Origin: a virus
Length of the DNA: 64,000 nt
Direction: 5' to 3' (one strand)
IMG/VR virus record: IMGVR_UViG_3300048066_000291
Location: 1 to 64,000 of that record
Below are positions 22,917 through 31,240 of this stretch, piece after piece. Positions within the stretch are counted from its first letter, which is position 1. Every line of letters starts with the position of its first letter. The notes beneath the pieces are model-generated. The model did not search any database. It saw nothing but the letters and a program-made list of their open reading frames with translations, and was not told the origin of the DNA. A program made the translations under genes and the position numbers.

Positions 22917-23493
22917 TTAACTTTGCCCATAACTCGTCTTTGATCGACTCAGTAGCATAGTTTGCTTTGTGTTTCATTTTGCCAGCTTTAGCATCTTTTT
23001 TCTTATCTTTGTGTGCGCCCATTGCTCCACTCTTACGCAAATCATTCATGTACTGTGCATTAGGATCACGAGCTTTAATAACTTTATCTTTAGTTGCTTC
23101 TGCTAACATTACTTCTAACTGTGCAACACGAGCTTCTAACTGTGCAATTCGGTCATCATCTTCGCCTACAAGTTTATCTTTTAACGGATGTTTAGTACGT
23201 CCAGGCTTTGCACTAGGCATTGGATCTTTACCCTTTGCCTGCCCTGCAGAACCTTTCTTTTGTGATTCAGTAAGTGCAACACCTGCTAGAGCAGCAAAGT
23301 CACCTAAACTGTAGTCACCTTCAACTGGCATAGTACCTTCTTTTACTTCAACACTTTCTTGCACATAATTTACAGTCTCTGCTACATTTCCCTGCGCCTG
23401 ACTGCTTGCCGACTCAGTTAGTTTGCGCAAGTCTTCTGCTGGATCAGTTGGATCTAGTGCAAATAGTTTATGTTGTAGTGCATTGTAGTCCAT
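22897..23493 (-). CDS. modular Lys-rich phage protein
   Basis: 198 residues in recognisable pieces: an N-terminal ALQHKLFALDPTDPAEDLRKL unit, a low-complexity linker, a short coiled coil (DRIAQLEARVAQLEVMLAEA), then a Lys-rich unit (DPNAQYMNDLRKSGAMGAHK followed by DKKKDAKAGKMKHK). It ends with an IKDELWAKLNAI helix. I recall similar units attached to other T4-like marine phage proteins, which suggests shared sorting or DNA/virion-association tags. No enzyme domain. Confidence 0.7.
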   Translation of the reverse strand: MDYNALQHKLFALDPTDPAEDLRKLTESASSQAQGNVAETVNYVQESVEVKEGTMPVEGDYSLGDFAALAGVALTESQKKGSAGQAKGKDPMPSAKPGRTKHPLKDKLVGEDDDRIAQLEARVAQLEVMLAEATKDKVIKARDPNAQYMNDLRKSGAMGAHKDKKKDAKAGKMKHKANYATESIKDELWAKLNAISKS

Positions 23494-23495
23494 GA

Positions 23496-24182
23496 TTAAT
23501 CACACTTGCACGAGCCAGGCTGGCCACGCGGTACTCCTGCTACTTTACGACAGCCTTTCCAGCACTTCTTATAGATTTTGCTGTTGCCGTGACGCTTGCC
23601 TTCTTCAAGATCTGCAAGTTCTTTCTTTTCAGAAGCAGTTAGCATTGCTTTGCCGCATTCGTTACAAGTTTGTTCAGACTCAGAAAGTTTTGATGCTAAT
23701 CTATCTTGGAGTGATTCTTTTCTAAGACTAGTTTTTTTCTTTTTGCCACTTGCTTTGCCGGCATGTACTGCTTTACGGTGTGCATCTGATTTAAACTTAC
23801 CTTCTTCAACCTTTGGGTCATTACAATTGCAATGCTCGCAATCTGCAGGACATTTACAGTCTTCTCTTTTAAGCTCTGCACCGCAACATTTATCTGAACA
23901 ATGAGTATCTTTCTTTGATTCTCCTAATTGCCCGCCGTCGTGTGCCATATCATAATCAAGTGAGTGATATACAGAACCTAAATAGTCTGCGGCTTTTGTA
24001 ATTTTAGCTTGTTGCCAACCTTCAATACCTTCAGCTTCAGAAACAGTTTTAAGCATTTCATGTAGTTTGATAGCATACTTTGCTAGTTTATAAAGATCGG
24101 CACGAGCCATTTGAACTTCATGGTCGCGTTCAGCAACGTCAGCTAGTTCGCCTAATCCTTCTTCAATTTCTTGTTTTCTCAT
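23496..24182 (-). CDS. Cys-rich modular protein, possibly metal-binding
   Basis: 228 residues. A helical N-terminal unit (AIKLHEMLKTVSE, then GWQQAKITKAADYLGSVYHS) is followed by a cluster of eight cysteines (C95, C99, C100, C109, C111, C115, C118, C120). A basic linker leads to a C-terminal module with CNEC and KKCWKGCRKVAGVPRGQPGS ending CKCD. Cys spacing suggests zinc or other metal binding. The family is unknown to me. It lies in the tag-protein cluster downstream of a late-type box. Confidence 0.7.
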   Translation of the reverse strand: MRKQEIEEGLGELADVAERDHEVQMARADLYKLAKYAIKLHEMLKTVSEAEGIEGWQQAKITKAADYLGSVYHSLDYDMAHDGGQLGESKKDTHCSDKCCGAELKREDCKCPADCEHCNCNDPKVEEGKFKSDAHRKAVHAGKASGKKKKTSLRKESLQDRLASKLSESEQTCNECGKAMLTASEKKELADLEEGKRHGNSKIYKKCWKGCRKVAGVPRGQPGSCKCD

Positions 24183-24193
24183 TGGTTGCTCCG

Positions 24194-24484
24194 TTATCTC
24201 TTAACCGCTTTTTTCTTTTTCTTTGACCCAGGCGCACGTTTAATAGTACCAACGCCACCGCCTACAAATCCATTACCTCCACCCATACTAGATGCTACAT
24301 CACCAGCAGTTGTTTCAGTTTTAACTTTAGTTTTTTTCTTTTGGTCTTTTTTATCTTTATCTTTTTCACCTGCGTCTTTCAACCCAGCCTTAAATGGAGA
24401 TACTACAGCATCACGATCGTTGTATTTCTTAAAGCCATGCTTTACAGAATCTACAAACCCTTCGTCAATTTCATGCATTTTCAT
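24194..24484 (-). CDS. small Lys/Gly-rich protein
   Basis: 96 residues starting MKMHEIDEGFVDSVKHGFKK, then a Lys/Asp run, a Gly-rich patch (SMGGGNGFVGGGVG) and a basic end (KKKKKAVKR). Probably disordered and nucleic-acid associated. A late-type AGATAAATA box and AAGGAG lie directly upstream. Confidence 0.65.
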   Translation of the reverse strand: MKMHEIDEGFVDSVKHGFKKYNDRDAVVSPFKAGLKDAGEKDKDKKDQKKKTKVKTETTAGDVASSMGGGNGFVGGGVGTIKRAPGSKKKKKAVKR

Positions 24485-24502
24485 AGTATACTCCTTATAG
24501 TA

Positions 24503-24511
24503 TATTTATCT
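24503..24511 (-). promoter_or_regulatory. late-type promoter box AGATAAATA
   Basis: AGATAAATA on the minus strand, about 20 bases upstream of the ATG at 24484. It overlaps the stop codon of the 58-residue gene. Confidence 0.65.
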
Positions 24512-24682
24512 AGTTAAGTTAACTTTGTAATTTTTCCAGTACTGGTTGCGTTCATTAGTACTTGTTGCATTTGCTTCGTGTTCTTTATATTTTTCAATAT
24601 AATGATCTAAATTATTTCTATTTTCATACTCTAACCATTCGCTACTATATCCAATTTGCTTATGACCAGAATCCCAAACCAC
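24506..24682 (-). CDS. small protein (58 aa) with GTG start
   Basis: GTG at 24682 shares its first base with the TAG of the upstream DUF6356 gene (TAGTG), a coupling arrangement. The peptide starts (M)VWDSGHKQIGYSSEWLEYE and is polar and Tyr/Asn-rich, ending KNYKVNLTR. It fills what would otherwise be a 200-base gap. Function unknown. Confidence 0.55.
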   Translation of the reverse strand: MVWDSGHKQIGYSSEWLEYENRNNLDHYIEKYKEHEANATSTNERNQYWKNYKVNLTR

Positions 24683-24873
24683 TATCTTTGATCCAATATG
24701 TTTTGCATTGTTTTAGTTGCTGTTTCAGTAAAGAAGCGTGGAGCAACACTGTGTACTACTAGTGCTGGTACAAGTAATTGCAATTTTACGGCTGTTGTTA
24801 ATGCAGCCTTCATATGTTCTAATCCTGTTTCACCTTTTTCATCTAGGTGTAATTTACATTGTTTACTAAACAT
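24682..24873 (-). CDS. DUF6356-like small membrane protein
   Basis: 63 residues starting MFSKQCKLHLDEKGETGLEH. The KQCKxHLxExG opening, a hydrophobic middle (KLQLLVPALVVHSVAPRFF) and TKTMQNILDQ end match the DUF6356 pattern found in alphaproteobacteria and marine phages. Function unknown; likely peripheral or single-pass membrane protein. Start coincides with the stop of the upstream gene (TAATG). Confidence 0.7.
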   Translation of the reverse strand: MFSKQCKLHLDEKGETGLEHMKAALTTAVKLQLLVPALVVHSVAPRFFTETATKTMQNILDQR

Positions 24874-25613
24874 TATTTCTTCTTTCTACCTGACTTCATA
24901 TTTGCACACCAGTGATACATTTTAGCCTTTTCACCACTTGCGTTCTTAGCACGTTTGCGTAGTGCTGTAACTGATCCATTGCAACTAGCACCAGACTTTT
25001 TTACTCTGCCTGGTCTGCTTTTGCCTTTTTTCTTACCGTCAGCAAAGTTTTCATCTACATGTGCATCATCACCTGGTTTATCAGCATCTTGTGTTTTGTA
25101 TCCTGCTTTTTTAAGACCTTTCTTAAGATGGTCTTTTTCTTTCTTACCACCAAACGGAACAATCATTACATCTGGTTCGTCTCTGTTGTCACTTTTCTTA
25201 GCATTTGATAAGTTAGAAATAGTTTTTCCTACTCTTAAAAAGTCATATGCAGTATCTGACTTTGATAAAAATGTGTTTTTTGGATTGTCAATAGCTTGTC
25301 CTTCGTCTAGTGTACGTGCATTTAAATGACCTAAATGTTCGTCAATATGTAGTGCAAGTTCGAAGTCAAGTTGTGTAAGACCACCTACATCGTGTGTGTA
25401 TACCATTAAGATAAGTTCGTTATAGAACACTCCAATATCAGCAAAATGATCTAGTTCAATCTGCGGGTCTTTAATCATTTGTAAAAATTCTAATGCTTGA
25501 TTATAATCATCAAACGCTACTTTTTTATATAAGTATTTTCCTTTACGTATCTCCCAATCAGGAGTAAACTTTGCACGTATTGGTTCTGCTTGTTTTATAT
25601 CTAACTTCTTCAT
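24873..25613 (-). CDS. pterin-4a-carbinolamine dehydratase domain fused to a Lys/Cys-rich C-terminal module
   Basis: 246 residues. Residues about 15-95 show the PCD/DCoH pattern: WEIRKGKYLYKKVAFDDYNQ, HFADIGVFYNELILMVYTHD and VGGLTQLDFELALHIDEHL. PCD dehydrates 4a-hydroxytetrahydropterin; its catalytic histidine region (usually HHP) here reads DHFAD, so activity is uncertain. After a linker the last about 60 residues form a basic module (GKKKGKSRPGRVKKSGAS, then KMYHWCANMKSGRKKK). That module looks like a tag, since similar ones end other T4-like marine phage proteins. The start is coupled as ATGA. Confidence 0.75.
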   Translation of the reverse strand: MKKLDIKQAEPIRAKFTPDWEIRKGKYLYKKVAFDDYNQALEFLQMIKDPQIELDHFADIGVFYNELILMVYTHDVGGLTQLDFELALHIDEHLGHLNARTLDEGQAIDNPKNTFLSKSDTAYDFLRVGKTISNLSNAKKSDNRDEPDVMIVPFGGKKEKDHLKKGLKKAGYKTQDADKPGDDAHVDENFADGKKKGKSRPGRVKKSGASCNGSVTALRKRAKNASGEKAKMYHWCANMKSGRKKK

Positions 25614-25810
25614 TTTACAAGCCCTAAATTAAATAGTACATTAGTACTTTTACCTTTAACTTTTTTACTTAGTGTAGGAGGACGTCCGTCTTTGTCTACT
25701 TTATTGCCAAACTTAGCAGCCTGTTTAGTAACTTCGTCGGGACCTACATCAACAGTTTGATTCTGTTTAGTAATACGTCCAACAGCTTCTAATAATTCAT
25801 TTACTTTCAT
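25610..25810 (-). CDS. small modular protein with QTVDVGPDE unit
   Basis: 66 residues from ATG 25810 (TAATG with the upstream stop). It starts MKVNELLEAVGRITKQ, followed by a QTVDVGPDEVTKQAAKFGNK unit and KDGRPPTLSKK. The central unit resembles a segment I recall from several cyanophage structural-type proteins. Function unknown. Confidence 0.65.
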   Translation of the reverse strand: MKVNELLEAVGRITKQNQTVDVGPDEVTKQAAKFGNKVDKDGRPPTLSKKVKGKSTNVLFNLGLVK

Positions 25811-26058
25811 TACCAAACCTTAATTACATGAAAATCAACAGGTTTTAAAAATTTAATTTCATTTCTACGTTGATTCAAGTCTATAAAAACAAAGTGCTTT
25901 GGGTTAGTTTTAATTAACTTCTTTGCTTTATATCTTTTTTCCTTCCAAGTTTCAGTTCTAGCACCATCTTGATGTACTGTTACTGTATCAGCTACCCAAA
26001 TAATAAGTTCGTATTCTTCGAGCCAAAACTCGTTCCACCACTTTTTTATTTTACTCAC
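25810..26058 (-). CDS. conserved small phage protein
   Basis: 82 residues starting MSKIKKWWNEFWLEEYELII. Trp-rich N-terminus followed by beta-type segments (KHFVFIDLNQRRNEIKFLKP). Appearance is of a conserved T4-like marine phage protein, function unknown. Coupled to both neighbours by short overlaps. Confidence 0.7.
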   Translation of the reverse strand: MSKIKKWWNEFWLEEYELIIWVADTVTVHQDGARTETWKEKRYKAKKLIKTNPKHFVFIDLNQRRNEIKFLKPVDFHVIKVW

Positions 26059-26267
26059 TTTTTATTACGTCCTCTAAAAGTATGTCCTGTCATATAAGGT
26101 TTTGAAAACCACAATTCAAACCATTCTTTGTCGCCCGGCTTAATATTATTTGCTTTTTCTTTTTTCTTTAGTTCTGTAGCAGTTTGGCTCATGTCTTCAA
26201 GAGTGTATTCTGTATACCCTTTAAATTCATTTACCCCTGCTAGTTGTTTAAGCCTTTCAATATCCAT
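26055..26267 (-). CDS. small modular protein
   Basis: 70 residues. The start MDIERLKQLAGVNEF is a short opening resembling those on other phage tag proteins. It is followed by a helical stretch and DKEWFELWFSKPYMTGHTF. Function unknown. ATGA-coupled to the next gene and adjacent to the nucleotidyltransferase. Confidence 0.65.
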   Translation of the reverse strand: MDIERLKQLAGVNEFKGYTEYTLEDMSQTATELKKKEKANNIKPGDKEWFELWFSKPYMTGHTFRGRNKK

Positions 26268-27007
26268 TATTTTTTAGCCATCTTAGTTGCAGTCGCATAC
26301 ATTACTGCGTCAGCATCTTTACCGTAACGCTTTTTAAATCCAGCCTTTCCTTTTTTCATACCTTTTACAATACGTTCTTTTTCTTTTTCTTCACCTTTGC
26401 TAAGTTCGCGCTCTGTTGTTGCAGGTTCAGCAACGCCCATACCTTTGCGTACTGCATCGTACATAGTTTTAGCAAGTCTCTTATCTGGAGCACCTTGTGC
26501 AAACGATTCTAAATCACCAGCGGCTGCTGCTGCTCTCATTTTACTTGCACTCATACCTTCAGCACCGTCAGCATCTGGATCACGCTCGCCTGCGCTTACT
26601 ACTTTAATTGAATTAAATTTAAAAGGAACATTACCTGCTTTATCAGGTTGTCCGTTGTAAGTGTCGAATAGTTTTTGGAAACTATCTACTCTATCACTGC
26701 CCGCAATAAACACAATATCAGTATAGCCTAGACTTTGTAGTTTCTCTAATGCTTGTATAGGTGTACGTACTGCCTGGTGTCCAATGTTAATGCCGGGGAA
26801 AAACTGCTTTGCTAACTTCATTTTAGTAGCAAAGTCTAATGGATCTGTTTTAGGTTTTTGTGTTTGTGACAAGAAAAGGTAGTGGTCACCGTCTTGTGAA
26901 GTTATAGCGTCGACTAATTTAGCATGACCAATTGTTGGAGGATTTAAACGTCCAAATGCAAGAACTGCCTTCTTTGTCGGTGCTTCAAACAGTTCTCTCA
27001 AAAACAT
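26267..27007 (-). CDS. nucleotidyltransferase with C-terminal phage module
   Basis: 246 residues. FGRLNPPTIGHAKLVDAI is the nucleotidyltransferase HxGH-type site (T-I-G-H), FIAGSDRVDSF lies mid-protein, and GMSASKMRAAAAAGDLESF replaces the ISTTxI motif. The closest analogues are NMN/pantetheine-phosphate adenylyltransferases and phage relatives. The last 45 residues (KERIVKGMKKGKAGFKKRYG, then MYATATKMAKK) form a basic module that I recall at the C-terminus of other marine phage proteins. Substrate unknown. Confidence 0.78.
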   Translation of the reverse strand: MFLRELFEAPTKKAVLAFGRLNPPTIGHAKLVDAITSQDGDHYLFLSQTQKPKTDPLDFATKMKLAKQFFPGINIGHQAVRTPIQALEKLQSLGYTDIVFIAGSDRVDSFQKLFDTYNGQPDKAGNVPFKFNSIKVVSAGERDPDADGAEGMSASKMRAAAAAGDLESFAQGAPDKRLAKTMYDAVRKGMGVAEPATTERELSKGEEKEKERIVKGMKKGKAGFKKRYGKDADAVMYATATKMAKK

Positions 27008-27336
27008 TAGTATGCTCCATCTTTGATTTGCTTCATTTCCTCGCCGTATAATTTGTTCATAATTAACTGCTTATCTTCTGGCTTAAAAACGTTTTCAGGA
27101 GAACCTAATTTAAATTTTTTACAATAAGAGTTCATTCCCTCTGAACAAGTGCTTTCCAAACAACTACTTTCATTAGGTGTTTCACCTCGATCATACGAGT
27201 CTTTCATTTTCATAATTGCTGGAAATAAACTTTTACGATAGAACATAGGATCGTTACGCATGTAAATGCATACATCATCAACTACATCAAATGGTAATCG
27301 GTCATCCATAGGCTTTGCAAATTCATCAATACGCAT
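27007..27336 (-). CDS. conserved phage protein
   Basis: 109 residues from ATG 27336 (MRIDEFAKPM), with AGGAAG upstream and one base after the upstream stop; the extension to 27393 lies in the upstream gene. A FDVVDDVCIYMRNDPMFYRK segment appears conserved, followed by four cysteines (SSCLESTCSEGMNSYC). Function unknown. Confidence 0.7.
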   Translation of the reverse strand: MRIDEFAKPMDDRLPFDVVDDVCIYMRNDPMFYRKSLFPAIMKMKDSYDRGETPNESSCLESTCSEGMNSYCKKFKLGSPENVFKPEDKQLIMNKLYGEEMKQIKDGAY

Positions 27337-27337
27337 A

Positions 27338-27928
27338 TTACCACTTCCTACATGACCAGTAACGTGCCTTTGTGCGTGGTCCTGGATTATCACAGTTGTG
27401 TCTTGCTCTAAAGCTCTTACGTCTTTTGGGATTATTTTTCTTAATGCTCATTGCTTTGCCTTTAACACTTGAGCCACCGTGTCCAAAGTTTACTTTCTTT
27501 ACGTTACCTGTTTTAGGATCTTTTACATATACCTTAAACTTCTTAACGTCACCTTGCATAGGCTTGCCTAGTTTAACTTTGCGACCTTGATACTCTGCTT
27601 CGTCCATCGGATCATCATCTAAGTTGTAATGTAGCATACCATATGCTTCAAAAAACTCATCATCGTCATCATATGTTTCTTCATCAACATAAGATCCTTC
27701 TGATCCCATCTCAATATCAAAATCTTCGTAACCATTTTCAAACATAACATTTGCTAATCGATTAGCATATTCGTCTGCTTCTGATTCTGTTAATTCACGA
27801 GGCAATTCAAATTGAAATACAGTACAGTCTTGTGCTGTTTCATATATTTCCTGTGAAGGAAAGATGCTTTCATCTAATTTAGATGCACCTTCTACCTTAT
27901 CCATTACTACTCTTACAAAATACTCCAT
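27338..27928 (-). CDS. modular protein ending in an RKSFRARHNC-type basic tag
   Basis: 196 residues. The N-terminal ferredoxin-like alpha/beta part (MEYFVRVVMD, VFQFELPRELTESEADEYAN) is followed by an acidic patch (EETYDDDDEFFEA). The C-terminal 80-residue module starts YQGRKVKLGKPMQGDVKKFK and ends RRKSFRARHNCDN then ARYWSCRKW. That C-terminal module recurs, in my recollection, on several T4-like marine phage proteins. Function may be targeting rather than catalysis. Confidence 0.7.
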   Translation of the reverse strand: MEYFVRVVMDKVEGASKLDESIFPSQEIYETAQDCTVFQFELPRELTESEADEYANRLANVMFENGYEDFDIEMGSEGSYVDEETYDDDDEFFEAYGMLHYNLDDDPMDEAEYQGRKVKLGKPMQGDVKKFKVYVKDPKTGNVKKVNFGHGGSSVKGKAMSIKKNNPKRRKSFRARHNCDNPGPRTKARYWSCRKW

Positions 27929-27937
27929 TTTAAATCC

Positions 27938-28306
27938 TCAATGATTAAGTTGTATTGAATTTACTGTACCGTCTGACCAGCTACTTATAACAACTCTTAC
28001 CCATACATAGTTCCCTGTAAAGTTCTTTATGTGCGAGCCAGTTGCTATTGCACTGTCGTTTGCAAATCCAATAGTTTCATGTTCTGTTGCGTCAAGTGTA
28101 AACCAATCAGCATCTACAGGATTAGTTGCAAGAGTTGCTTGCATTTTAATCTTACCCTGAAACCCAGTTATGTTGTACTGTACGGTATGAAATCCGTCAC
28201 TACGACCATAATAGCCGTCACCTTTAAACTTCTCTCCAGTTACAGATTCAATTGTACTGTCCCCTGGATGAGTTTGTGCTGTTAATATTGTTTCACTCTG
28301 TGCCAT
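27938..28306 (-). CDS. beta-rich virion-type protein
   Basis: 122 residues starting MAQSETILTAQTHPGDSTIE, with GEKFKGDGYYGRSDGFHTVQ and regular beta strands throughout. Looks like a small structural or decoration protein of T4-like marine phages. An AGATAAATA box ends only 5 bases upstream of the ATG, so its role as a promoter is doubtful. Confidence 0.6.
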   Translation of the reverse strand: MAQSETILTAQTHPGDSTIESVTGEKFKGDGYYGRSDGFHTVQYNITGFQGKIKMQATLATNPVDADWFTLDATEHETIGFANDSAIATGSHIKNFTGNYVWVRVVISSWSDGTVNSIQLNH

Positions 28307-28310
28307 ATAA

Positions 28311-29021
28311 CTATTTATCTATATTGCTATTGTAAACTAATTTGTCGATTCGACGTATAGAAGAACCAGCCAGCATATACACAAGTTGCATTACACGTTC
28401 ATCTCTAATATACATATAATAGCCATTTAGATGTCCGTCATTTACTAAATAGTCTAATGCTTTATCGCCTATACGTGCTTTGTCTTTATTAGCTTCTATC
28501 CAATCCACAAAGCCACTAGGAACTCTATTAGTATTGAACCATACTTTTAATGGAAACTGTGGAGCAGTGTCAACAATTACAATATTTTCTTCTTTCTTTA
28601 GCAACTCAATTTCTTCTGAACGCGGCTCCCAAAATTCTTCAGCACTAACACGCATTTTGTTTATTATCTTTACTAATAAACTGCGATCGTTGGTGTAAAG
28701 AATAAGAGTCATGTAAGGAGAAACTCTTATTTTATAGTTATTTGCAAGTTTTAAACATGAATATACATCTTTAGCATCTAGATAATCGTCAATATCTAAT
28801 TGTATTTCTGTTCTAAATGCTTTACGAGTAAGAGGAATATTATTTCTATATTTTTCTGTTAGAATATCCAGTTGTTCTCTAACATGTGATAGCTTACCAT
28901 TCTTTTGTAATTCACTCCTAAACATAGTACAAAGAGGATTGTGGAGTACTAGTTTATACAAGTACTCCCCATAGTGCAGTTTGCGAGTGTCATGCAGTTT
29001 CAGTTGTTTTTGTGGATTCAT
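28311..29021 (-). CDS. conserved marine phage protein of unknown function
   Basis: 236 residues. A Tyr/Leu-rich N-terminal helix (HYGEYLYKLVLHNPLCTMF) is followed by mixed alpha/beta with VSPYMTLILYTNDRSLLVKI and ends RRIDKLVYNSNIDK. I recognise no domain. It overlaps the ClpA-like gene by 32 bases, suggesting coupled expression. Confidence 0.7.
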   Translation of the reverse strand: MNPQKQLKLHDTRKLHYGEYLYKLVLHNPLCTMFRSELQKNGKLSHVREQLDILTEKYRNNIPLTRKAFRTEIQLDIDDYLDAKDVYSCLKLANNYKIRVSPYMTLILYTNDRSLLVKIINKMRVSAEEFWEPRSEEIELLKKEENIVIVDTAPQFPLKVWFNTNRVPSGFVDWIEANKDKARIGDKALDYLVNDGHLNGYYMYIRDERVMQLVYMLAGSSIRRIDKLVYNSNIDK

Positions 29022-31239
29022 TTAACACTTCTAACTTTAAACTATTATCAACAAAGTTAATATTTATAGTGCCACCATTCTTCAAATCACCAAATAGTAT
29101 TTGTCTAGACAATGGACGTTTAATTTCTTTGTCAATCACACGCTGTAATGGACGAGCTCCGTTTTTAGGATCAAATCCTTTCTCTACCAAGTAATCAAGT
29201 GCTTCGTCAGTAACAGTAATATCGATATTTTTATCAATAACCATATTTTTAAGTTCAAGCAAGAACTTACCAACGATTTTCATCATTACTTCTTTACCTA
29301 ATTTAGCAAACGTAATCACACCGTCAAGTCTATTTCTAAACTCTGGCGCAAAGAAACGTTTAAATTCAGTATCTTCGTATGTAAATTCTTCTTCTTCACC
29401 AAAGCCAATAGCATTTTTCTCTGCTTGTTTAGCACCTAAGTTAGTTGTAAGAATTAGTGTACAGTTACGTGCATCAGCTTCTTTACCGTTACTACCAGTA
29501 ACCATGCCATTGTCCATTAACTGTAACAAAATTTGTGAAACATCAGGATGTGCCTTTTCAATTTCATCTAAAAGCAATACACAATTAGGATTTTCTTGCA
29601 ATCGAGTAATTAACTGTCCTGCATTATCTTCATGACCAACATATCCTGGAGGAGAACCAATCAACTTGGCAACACTATGCTTCTCCATGTATTCACTCAT
29701 ATCAAAACGTACAAGTTTAACACCTAGATTAGATGCAAGTGCTTTTGCAGTTTCAGTTTTACCTGTGCCTGTTGGGCCCATAAACACAAATGCACCTACT
29801 GGTTTATCATCTGGCTTTAGTCCTGCTTGACTAACAAGAATTTTATCTACAATACTTTCAAGTGCTTCGTCCTGACCATATACAACTTTCTTTAGATTGT
29901 CTTCAAGGTGCATAAGATTTTCACTTTCTTTCTCGGCAACTTGTTCTGCAGGCATATTAATGATATTAGCAAGCTCATATTGTATATTTGCTTCAGCAAC
30001 AATTTTTTCACCTTCGTGATTATCGTTCAATTTGAATCTAGAACAAGCAATATCAATTAAGTCAATTGCCTTATCTGGCAACTTCTTATCTGATTGATAC
30101 TTTACACTTAGTTTAACGGCAGCATCAATTGCTTCCTCGCTAATAGTTGTACCATGATATTCTTCATAATACTTTTTAAGACCATTCAAGATATCTTTAG
30201 TTACTTCAGGTGTTGGCTCGTCAATAGTAACACGCTGGAATCGACGCATTAATGCACGATCCTTTTCAAAGTACTTGCGATATTCTTCCCAAGTAGTGGA
30301 TGCAACAACTTTCAAGTCACCTTTAGTAAGTGCAGGCTTTAACATATTTGCTAAGTCATTTGAATTGCCTTGTCCGCCAGCACCGGCACCATTCATCATG
30401 TGTGCTTCGTCGATGAACATAATAGTTTTTCCTTGCTTTGTAAGAGCCTGTAGAACTAATTTAAAGCGTTCTTCAAAGTCTCCACGATATTTACTACCAG
30501 CAAGCATAGCACCAATGTCTAAGTTATATACTTTATATTCTTTTAAGAAGTTAGGTACATCATCTTGTTCAATTTTAAATGCAAGTCCTTCAGCAATAGC
30601 AGTTTTACCAACACCTGGATCACCTACCATAAGTACATTGTTCTTTGCTCGACGTCCTAATGCTAATGCTAGTTTTTCTAGTTCATCTGAACGTCCAATA
30701 ATAGGATCAACTTTGCCACGCTTTACTTGATCGTTTAGATTAGTAGTAAATGCACGTAATGCTCTACGTGCTTCGCTTGAAATCTCTTCACTTTCAGTTT
30801 CTAGCTCAACTTCGTTGTCAATAAACGATGCAAACTTAGCTTTCTCTACTCCGCCTTTTTCTAAGAAATAAACAGCAATACTTTTCTTTTCAGATAGTAC
30901 AGCAAGTAACACGTCAGCAAGTTCAATGTGACTACGTCCGGCAAATAAAACTTGTGTAAATGCTCTGTTCAATACACGTTCTACTGTAGAAGTCTTCTTT
31001 GGCTTAAACTTATCAGCGTCAGTCTTGATATCATCACAATTAGTTTTAAGATGATGTTCAAGGTTAGCTTTTACATAATCAACATCGGCACCGTACATAT
31101 TCATTACATTTGTAAAGTTTTCTTCACAGAACATTGCATATAACAGATGTTCTAATGTTACATATTCGTGCTTTAATTTTTGTGCGTCTTTAATACTCTT
31201 ATCAAATACAAGTTTTAATTCGCTACTTGGCTCGACCAT
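28990..31239 (-). CDS. clpA: ClpA-like AAA+ unfoldase (Hsp100)
   Basis: 749 residues. ClpA-type N domain (about 1-140), first AAA module with Walker A GDPGVGKT (206-213) and FIDEAH, second with GPTGTGKT (488-495), then the C-terminal small domain. There is no ClpB middle domain. A loop at 611-613 reads IGF, in the position of the ClpA IGL/ClpX IGF tripeptide that docks onto ClpP, so it probably feeds substrates to host ClpP. Likely role: redirecting host proteolysis or processing phage proteins. It follows dnaJ with one base between them. Confidence 0.92.
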   Translation of the reverse strand: MVEPSSELKLVFDKSIKDAQKLKHEYVTLEHLLYAMFCEENFTNVMNMYGADVDYVKANLEHHLKTNCDDIKTDADKFKPKKTSTVERVLNRAFTQVLFAGRSHIELADVLLAVLSEKKSIAVYFLEKGGVEKAKFASFIDNEVELETESEEISSEARRALRAFTTNLNDQVKRGKVDPIIGRSDELEKLALALGRRAKNNVLMVGDPGVGKTAIAEGLAFKIEQDDVPNFLKEYKVYNLDIGAMLAGSKYRGDFEERFKLVLQALTKQGKTIMFIDEAHMMNGAGAGGQGNSNDLANMLKPALTKGDLKVVASTTWEEYRKYFEKDRALMRRFQRVTIDEPTPEVTKDILNGLKKYYEEYHGTTISEEAIDAAVKLSVKYQSDKKLPDKAIDLIDIACSRFKLNDNHEGEKIVAEANIQYELANIINMPAEQVAEKESENLMHLEDNLKKVVYGQDEALESIVDKILVSQAGLKPDDKPVGAFVFMGPTGTGKTETAKALASNLGVKLVRFDMSEYMEKHSVAKLIGSPPGYVGHEDNAGQLITRLQENPNCVLLLDEIEKAHPDVSQILLQLMDNGMVTGSNGKEADARNCTLILTTNLGAKQAEKNAIGFGEEEEFTYEDTEFKRFFAPEFRNRLDGVITFAKLGKEVMMKIVGKFLLELKNMVIDKNIDITVTDEALDYLVEKGFDPKNGARPLQRVIDKEIKRPLSRQILFGDLKNGGTININFVDNSLKLEVLNESTKTTETA

Positions 31240-31240
31240 A

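Noticed and set aside
28312-28320. AGATAAATA upstream of the 122-residue virion-type gene as a late promoter
   Set aside because: It ends 5 bases from the ATG, so transcription would start at or after the start codon, and it also forms the stop region of the upstream gene.
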